From Manihot esculenta (taxonomy: Eukaryota; Streptophyta; Magnoliopsida; Malpighiales; Euphorbiaceae), in contig NC_035177.2 of NCBI RefSeq assembly GCF_001659605.2, positions 3,844,611-3,908,610 on the forward strand: a stretch of 64,000 nt of DNA, read 5' to 3'. Of the stretch, positions 58,362 to 64,000 are shown piece after piece. The position numbers were made by a program, and so were the translations under genes. The notes under the pieces were generated by a model. It saw only the letters and a program-made list of their open reading frames with translations. It made no database searches and was not told the DNA's origin. How positions within the stretch are numbered: position 1 is the stretch's first letter; every line of letters starts with the position of its first letter.

Positions 58362-60745
58362 ACCCTGATGTTTCTCTTTTCTTTGTTTTCTTGTGAGCCC
58401 TTGTGAGGTTGGGTTGATAGCTTATGGGTTAGAGTATCCCCTTGGGGTCAGTGCACCCAAGTGTGATCCATCTGTGGCAGAGTCAGTCTGCCAGTATAGT
58501 CAGAGTATGTGTTGTGAGTAGATGCCTTCCAGCTGACCTAGCGGTTCTAGATTTGACTGTTTGACGTCATTCTAGGGTTGGATTGGTTCTTCTACTAGTG
58601 GTACTACCTAATCTGCAGAGACAAGGTAGTCAGGTTCAGAGGTCAGGATGGATCAGAGGTAGTCCTTAGAGGGGACAAAATAGGGATACCTAGAGGTTCA
58701 GTATCAACCCTATAGGCTCGTAGGTTGTTCAGGAAAAGTTGTCAGGGGTTCTAGCTCTTCAGAGAGAGTATAGCAGTCAGGTCAGGGAGCCCGCCTCAGT
58801 GCCCATTGTTAGAAAGTTTTAGATGTTTCCCCAGACGAGTTCCCAGGACTATCCCCTGTTAGGGAGATAGAGTTCAAAATAGAAGTAATGCATGGAATTG
58901 GACCAATCTCTATTCCTCCCCACAGGATGGTATCAACAAAGGTTAAAGAGTTGTAAGGATCAGTTGTAAGAGTTGGTAGTTAAGGGTTCCCATCTGACTG
59001 AGCACTTCACCTTGGGGTGTTCCAGTGTTGTTATGAGGATGAAGGATGGATCCCTAGGACTTTGTATCGACTACTAGTCGTTGAGCAAAGTCACCACCAG
59101 AACAAGTATTTGTTACCTTGGATCGACGATCTATTTTAAGCCAGCTAGCAGGAGCTAGTTGCCTTTCCAAGATAGATCTGAAGTCTAGGTACCATCAGTT
59201 AAGATCAAGGAAGAAGATGTACAGAGAGCAGTGTTTAGAACCAGATATGGGCACTATGAGTTCCTAGGAATGTCGTTCGGGTTAATGAACGCCCCTACAT
59301 CATTCATGGACCTTATAAGCAGAGTTTTAGTCGGTTTCTGGATCACTCCGTTATTGTCTTCATTGACAGTATCTCGGCGAGTTCCAGAAATGCAGAAGAG
59401 TATGCCCATCATCTGAAATCAGGATTGCAGATCCTGAGAGAACATGGCTTGGATGCCTAGTTCTCCAATGTGAGTTCTGGTCAAGGAGCATATCCTTCTT
59501 GGGTCATGTGTGTCGGAGAAAGAAAAGTGAAGTAGACCTGAGAAAGTTGAAGTTGTAGCTAACTAGCCCAAGCCCCTTGTAGTGACTAAGATCAAGAGCT
59601 TTTTAGGTTGGGCAGGTTACCTAATGGAGGTTCATTTAGAACTTCTCTATAGTTGCCGCTCCTATGGCCAGATGGATCAAGAAGAACCAGAGGGTTGTGT
59701 AGTCTACTCAGATTGAAGAGGGCTTTGAAAAGCCAAAGGAAAGGTTGATGTCAGCACCAGTGGTAGCTCTGTCCGCCAGTGATGGAGATTTCACAGTGTC
59801 CTGTGATGCGTCCCGTGTGGGACTAGGTTGTGTGTTAATGTAAAGTGGCAGGATGATTGCTTATGCTTCTAGGTAGCTGAAGAAGCATGAGTTGAATCAT
59901 CTTACACACGATCCAGAGATGGCAATGGTAATACTTGCACTCAAGATGTGGAGGTGATACCTGTATAAGGTATGATGACAGATCCTTACGGATCGAAAGG
60001 GCTCGCAATACATCTTGAGTCAAGGGAGAAGGGCATGAGGTATAAGAGATGGGTAAAAACTGCGTAGTGGTTATGACTTCAAGGTTTAGCATCATTCGGC
60101 TGAGACAGATATTTTTGATAGATGCCCTCAACCGAAAATCACTTGACAGCTTATCCCGTCCCTTAGCATAGTAAGAAGAAGGCCAATGGTCAGAAAATGA
60201 GAAGAATCAGAACTGCTGTGAGTCAGCAGAAGAGTATGAAGTCGTCCGCAAGAGGCATGTAGAGTTTCAGAAGAGAAGAAGAGTTTTGTCAGAGTGCGCA
60301 ACGGAAGCGTGTTTAGGTTCTCGAGGAAATCGAGGTTTGCTGGAGGTGTCTCCTGGAGAGAGGGTGATTCGTTACGGGCAAAAAGGTAAATTTACTCTCA
60401 AATACATTGGACCCTTTGAAATCCTGCAAAGGATTTGGGAATGTATCCTACGAGTTAGATTTACCCACTTCTATGGAAGAGATCCATTCGTTTTTCCATG
60501 TTTCCACGGTATATGAGTTCGTGTCGGATCCGAGTGAGGTTCTTAAAGGAATCAGAGGTGGAGACCGTAGAGAATCTCACCTATGTTGAGCAGCTAGTAC
60601 GGACCGCGGACACACAAGTCAGAAAGTGTGGAAACAAGGAAATCCCGATGGTGAAAGCCCCTTAGAATCACCTTAAGATGAAAAGTGGACCAGGGAGACC
60701 GAGAGTTTATACTCCAGCAACGACCGTGTCTCTCTTTTAGAAGAG
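58362..60745 (+). pseudogene. Pol remnant, family B (protease, RT, RNase H traces; integrase core deleted)
   Basis: Aligned in order with element A pol but broken by many stops and indels: a DVILGLDWF-like protease end near 58,570, RT traces ([20 protein letters not shown] at about 59,237, FIDS instead of FIDD near 59,360), and RNase H traces to about 60,150. At about 60,195 the sequence jumps from the RNase H/integrase linker directly to the post-core region (RIRTAVSQQKS), deleting the integrase zinc finger and DDE core. The end (VSPGERVIRYGQKGK, IHSFFHVST) and chromodomain traces follow to about 60,740. Confidence 0.88.
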
Positions 60746-60826
60746 AGGTTTTAGGTTTTGCTTGCTTGATGCTTGCTTGCTTATGTATGTAAGATGCTAT
60801 GCTTTGATTTGCCTGTTTGTTTGTTT

Positions 60827-60864
60827 GAACATTCGAGGATGAATGTTCTTAAAGGGGGGAAGAA
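60827..60864 (+). other. Inverted repeat and polypurine tract, family B
   Basis: GAACATTC and GAATGTTC arms (60,827-60,848), then AAAGGGGGGAAGAA directly before the LTR at 60,865. They are well kept although the neighbouring pol is ruined. Confidence 0.85.
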
Positions 60865-63296
60865 TGTAATACCCGGCTAGATTCCGGCATCGGAATCCCT
60901 ACCTTCCGGCGGAATCTCCGTTGGAATATGGAATTTTGATGATGTCAGAGTCTTCTAGAGGGGTAAAATGTGATTTCTAAAATGATTTTTACTGATTTCA
61001 TGGTTTTAAATGAAAAAGAAGTGAGTTTTGAAAAGAAAAGACCAAGGAGGTTTTTGCCAGGTTCGGCTGCCGAAAGTGAAGTTCGGCCGCCGAACATGGG
61101 AAGGTTTCGGAAGTGCTTTTGGCCTCTGAAAGCTATGTTTGAACAAACCAGGTTCGGCCGCCGAACATGGGGGTGTTTCGCATGCACGTTAGGCCGCCGA
61201 AGGAGGTTTGGCTGGCCACCTATAAAAGCCCCTCACACCGTTTCTCCCCATTCTCGAGCTCAGGTGTGTTCATGTCCTCCTTTGGTCATTTTCATGTTTT
61301 CTCTTCATCTCCTTCATATTTTTATGAGTTCCATGGTTGTTTGAAGAGTTTTCAAGCTCAGATCAAAGTTTTGGGAGCTTGGAGACCCAAGGAGTAGTTT
61401 CCTCCCATCTCCAAGTTAGAGCTCGCACAAACCCTCGATCTTCAAGAGGTAAGTGTGGATCTATGCTTTCTTTTACGTTTCATGAAGCTTTAAGTGAGTT
61501 TTAAGAGGTTTTGATGGTTGAGTAAGGGTAGATATGCATGTTAGGGTTTATGTGGGTTTTATGCCCAATGTATGTTCTTGTGATGTTTGTGTTGGGGTTT
61601 AAGTTAGTTTTCAACCCCTTGAACTTATGGGAGAGAGTATGCATGATTGGGAAAGAGTATGTGAGGTTTGGTTTGTTTTGATGGTTTTGGCCTATGTGGG
61701 TCATAAGCTATCTATGTATGCTTTAGATGTTGTTTTTGGGAGTTTAAGCTTGTTTAAGCTCCATTGTGCATGGTTAATGATGTATGCATGTGTTTGAGAA
61801 GTTGAGTGCTTGTTTTGGGGTGTATGGAAGGTTTGGGAGGCTTGAAATGCACAAAGGCTGAGTTCTGGATGAACTCAGGTTCGGCCGCCGAAGGTGGTTT
61901 CGGCCGCCGAACCTGCCCGAGGATGCAGGGATTGGCCGCCTAACCTTGCCCACGAAAGTTGAGTTTTGGCTTGAAAGCAGACTTTCGGCCGCCGAAGGTA
62001 GTGTTCGGCCGCCGAAGGTGCCGCCGAACCTGCCTGACTTTCGTCTCTGTCTGGGACTTTCGGCCGCCGAAGGTGCCGCCGAAAGTGCCCTGTCCAGCCC
62101 TTTTCATGGGTGTTTTCTATGTTTGTTTTGAGGATGTTTAGGGGTTTTTCGGGGAGTTGTTTATGTATTGTTTAGACTATGTTTGGCACCTCACTGGAGT
62201 CCATCTATGTAGGATCGGACCCGAGGAACCGAGGTGCTTAGCAGTGTTAGCTGCTTCAGATTTAGTCCAGAGCTAGCCAGAGGTGAGTGGAACTAACCCT
62301 CATGTTTTAAATCAAATGTTTTCAGCATGTTCAAGCATGTTCATGCATCATGAATACCATGTTATGCAATAGGTTGTTTGCATTAGAATTCACGAATATG
62401 ATGCATTGCACAATACGATGATGATGATGTGGATGGATACTGGATGATCCTCTAGCCCTCAGTATGTTATGACATGATATGAAATGATATGATATGGCAT
62501 GTACGATATGATATGAGATGAGAAGTCCAGGTGTGGCCGTATCGCCCCTGGCATAGAGTATGAGAAGTCCAGGTGTGGCCGTATCGCCCCTGGCATAGAG
62601 TATGTGGAGTCCAGGCGTGGCCGTATCGCCCCTGGCATAGAGTATTGTTGACTTGTTATAGTACGAGATTGATATGTAGAGGGCTATTGGTGACAGATTC
62701 ATCCTTGAGGTGATATATTTGTGATGTGACGCATTCCATGATAGCATACGTTAAAATGAACTGTTTTCTTTTATGGTTTCTGCTCACTGGGCTTTTTAGC
62801 TCACCCCTCTCCCCTAACCCCAGGTTTGCAGGGTCAGAGATAGTCAGGAGATCAGCAGGTTACGTCCATGGTCATGCTTATGTAATAGGATAGTAGTGGA
62901 CATGATGTAATGTAAAGTTATGTAAGGATGTAAACGAGTTATGTTGTAATATGTTATTATGTTATATGTTCAGAGTTATAGTATTGTGCTTGGCCCGAGT
63001 TGGATAATCCCTTTGTACATGAGTTTTATTTTTAAGTTGTTACATGTGATGGACCGAGTTTGACATAGGGTATGCTGACCCTAGGGGTTCTATGAGTTCA
63101 GTCATAGTGCATACACAGGTCAAACTGGTTACAGGTAAAGTATTAAATGTTTTATGAATATGTTTGATCATGTTTGGGATTATTCCAGCTGTACAGGATG
63201 CATAGTAGGCTTGCTACGGGTCCCGGCGGCCTTATGCCGATCTGGATCCTAGCGCCGGTAGCGGTCTGGATTTTTGGGTCGTTACAGAATGGTATC
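60865..63296 (+). repeat. Family B LTR, second copy (shared between two internal regions)
   Basis: 2,432 nt, nearly identical to the first copy except for a 20-nt loss in the first palindrome cluster and a loss of about 50 nt in the second (at about 62,010). It is followed by a primer site and a gag start and not by host DNA. Confidence 0.93.
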
Positions 63297-63299
63297 AGA

Positions 63300-63311
63300 G
63301 CCCTAGGTTCA
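63300..63311 (+). other. Primer binding site, family B second internal region
   Basis: TGGTATCAGAGC after the second LTR; same leader sequence as after the first LTR. Confidence 0.9.
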
Positions 63312-63548
63312 CATGGTCGGACCTATAGTGTGTCGGGCTCATAGAGGTTATAGTAGGGCAAGCACAATAGGAAGATCATGTCCACTAGGATAGGATATGG
63401 AGTCCTGTCTTGTATGATGATGTGAAATGCCATGATGATGAGTATGTGCATTAATGCTATGATATGTATGTGATGCAGGTTCATGTGTTTCCACATGAAC
63501 CGTATGATGCTTATGTTTATGTGCTATGTTATGCTTTCAGAAGGCAAG

Positions 63549-64000
63549 ATGAGAGGAACTCGTCGATCTGCTAAATTGACTGGAGCTCCGCCAGAGAATG
63601 AGGGCATGGATGCCCATTCCCCTGCTCTGCAGAGGGCAAGATCTTGTAGGACAAGCAGAGAAGGTACATCAAGGGACCCTAGAAGGTCTTTTGATGCAGG
63701 TCGGAGGAGATCAGTTCATGAAGGTATGTCAGTGGATGTGATGGAAACAGAGGAGGATAACCAGAGAAGAGATAGTAGTTTGGGCATGAGTAAGTCAGTA
63801 GAGGATATGGGAGAATCCCAAGGAGGCACTCAGGCCTCGGGTTTTGTTCCACCACAGTATCCACCCTACCCGCAAGGGCCAGGGTATCCGATGGGAGGTA
63901 CATCGGATTTCTTTAGCCATAACCCATATCCCACCTTTATGCCCTATCCTCCCTTTTACCCACAGTACCCCATGTTTCCATCCTCACCCTTTTTCCCAGG
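63549..64000 (+). CDS. gag: Gag polyprotein, family B second copy (partial, runs off window)
   Basis: The first 150 codons of a gag almost identical to that at 56,730 (for example Lys for Arg at residue 9 and Asp for Glu in the EEMGESQ stretch). Open to the window edge; the preceding CTTTCAG site and ATG spacing are unchanged. Confidence 0.9.
   Translation, partial: MRGTRRSAKLTGAPPENEGMDAHSPALQRARSCRTSREGTSRDPRRSFDAGRRRSVHEGMSVDVMETEEDNQRRDSSLGMSKSVEDMGESQGGTQASGFVPPQYPPYPQGPGYPMGGTSDFFSHNPYPTFMPYPPFYPQYPMFPSSPFFP

Larger units (their letters stand above)
53963..60864 (+). mobile_element. Family B Ty3/gypsy element, first LTR plus internal region
   Basis: LTR (2,505 nt), primer site, intact gag, ruined pol without integrase core, hairpin and polypurine tract, followed by another LTR at 60,865. 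It interrupts the family C pol. Left flank is GATGC; the right flank is not in the window because another internal region follows the second LTR. Confidence 0.92.

Overview
The window looks like nuclear DNA of a eudicot plant. It has one intron-rich plant gene, long AT-rich intergenic stretches and a dense pile of plant transposons (Ty1/copia, CACTA, chromodomain Ty3/gypsy, MITEs). The species cannot be read from the sequence.

Region by region: (1) 1-5,050, minus strand: the 5' part of an OSCA/CSC1-like calcium channel gene, seven exons, 415 codons, running off the left edge. (2) 5,051-29,823: AT-rich intergenic DNA. It is dominated by a large direct duplication (about 5,867-12,705 and 15,190-22,945), each copy carrying an RNase-H-like retroelement remnant, an A-rich minisatellite, a promoter-like block with two G-boxes and a fold-back element. 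One copy also carries a hAT-type MITE with an 8-bp target duplication. Then follow CT-rich minisatellites, a (TC)n tract, an eight-unit ~78-bp tandem array and a gutted minus-strand copia element with one LTR. (3) 29,824-35,849: the left part of a CACTA (En/Spm) transposon with decayed tnp2-type and tnpA-type genes. (4) 35,850-64,000: a stack of related long-LTR Ty3/gypsy chromoviruses. There are three truncated LTRs; one almost complete element 'A' (39,290-48,732) with gag and pol in one frame split by a single TAG; a minus-strand family 'C' LTR containing a solo LTR, followed by a pol fragment; and family 'B' arranged LTR-internal-LTR-internal, with intact gag and ruined pol, running off the right edge.

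How the parts work together: in element A the 5' LTR would supply the promoter, the iMet-tRNA primer site starts reverse transcription, gag makes the particle, pol supplies protease, RT, RNase H, integrase and a chromodomain, and a purine tract primes the plus strand. Element B keeps promoter, primer site, gag and purine tract but lost integrase, so it could move only with help from an A-like relative. All three LTR families share TATA boxes, arrays of the palindrome TTCGGCCGCCGAA, intron-like splice sites with a 70-77-nt mini-exon, and a variable minisatellite at one fixed place. Those shared LTR features are the most interesting signals here. No RNA gene or CRISPR array was seen.
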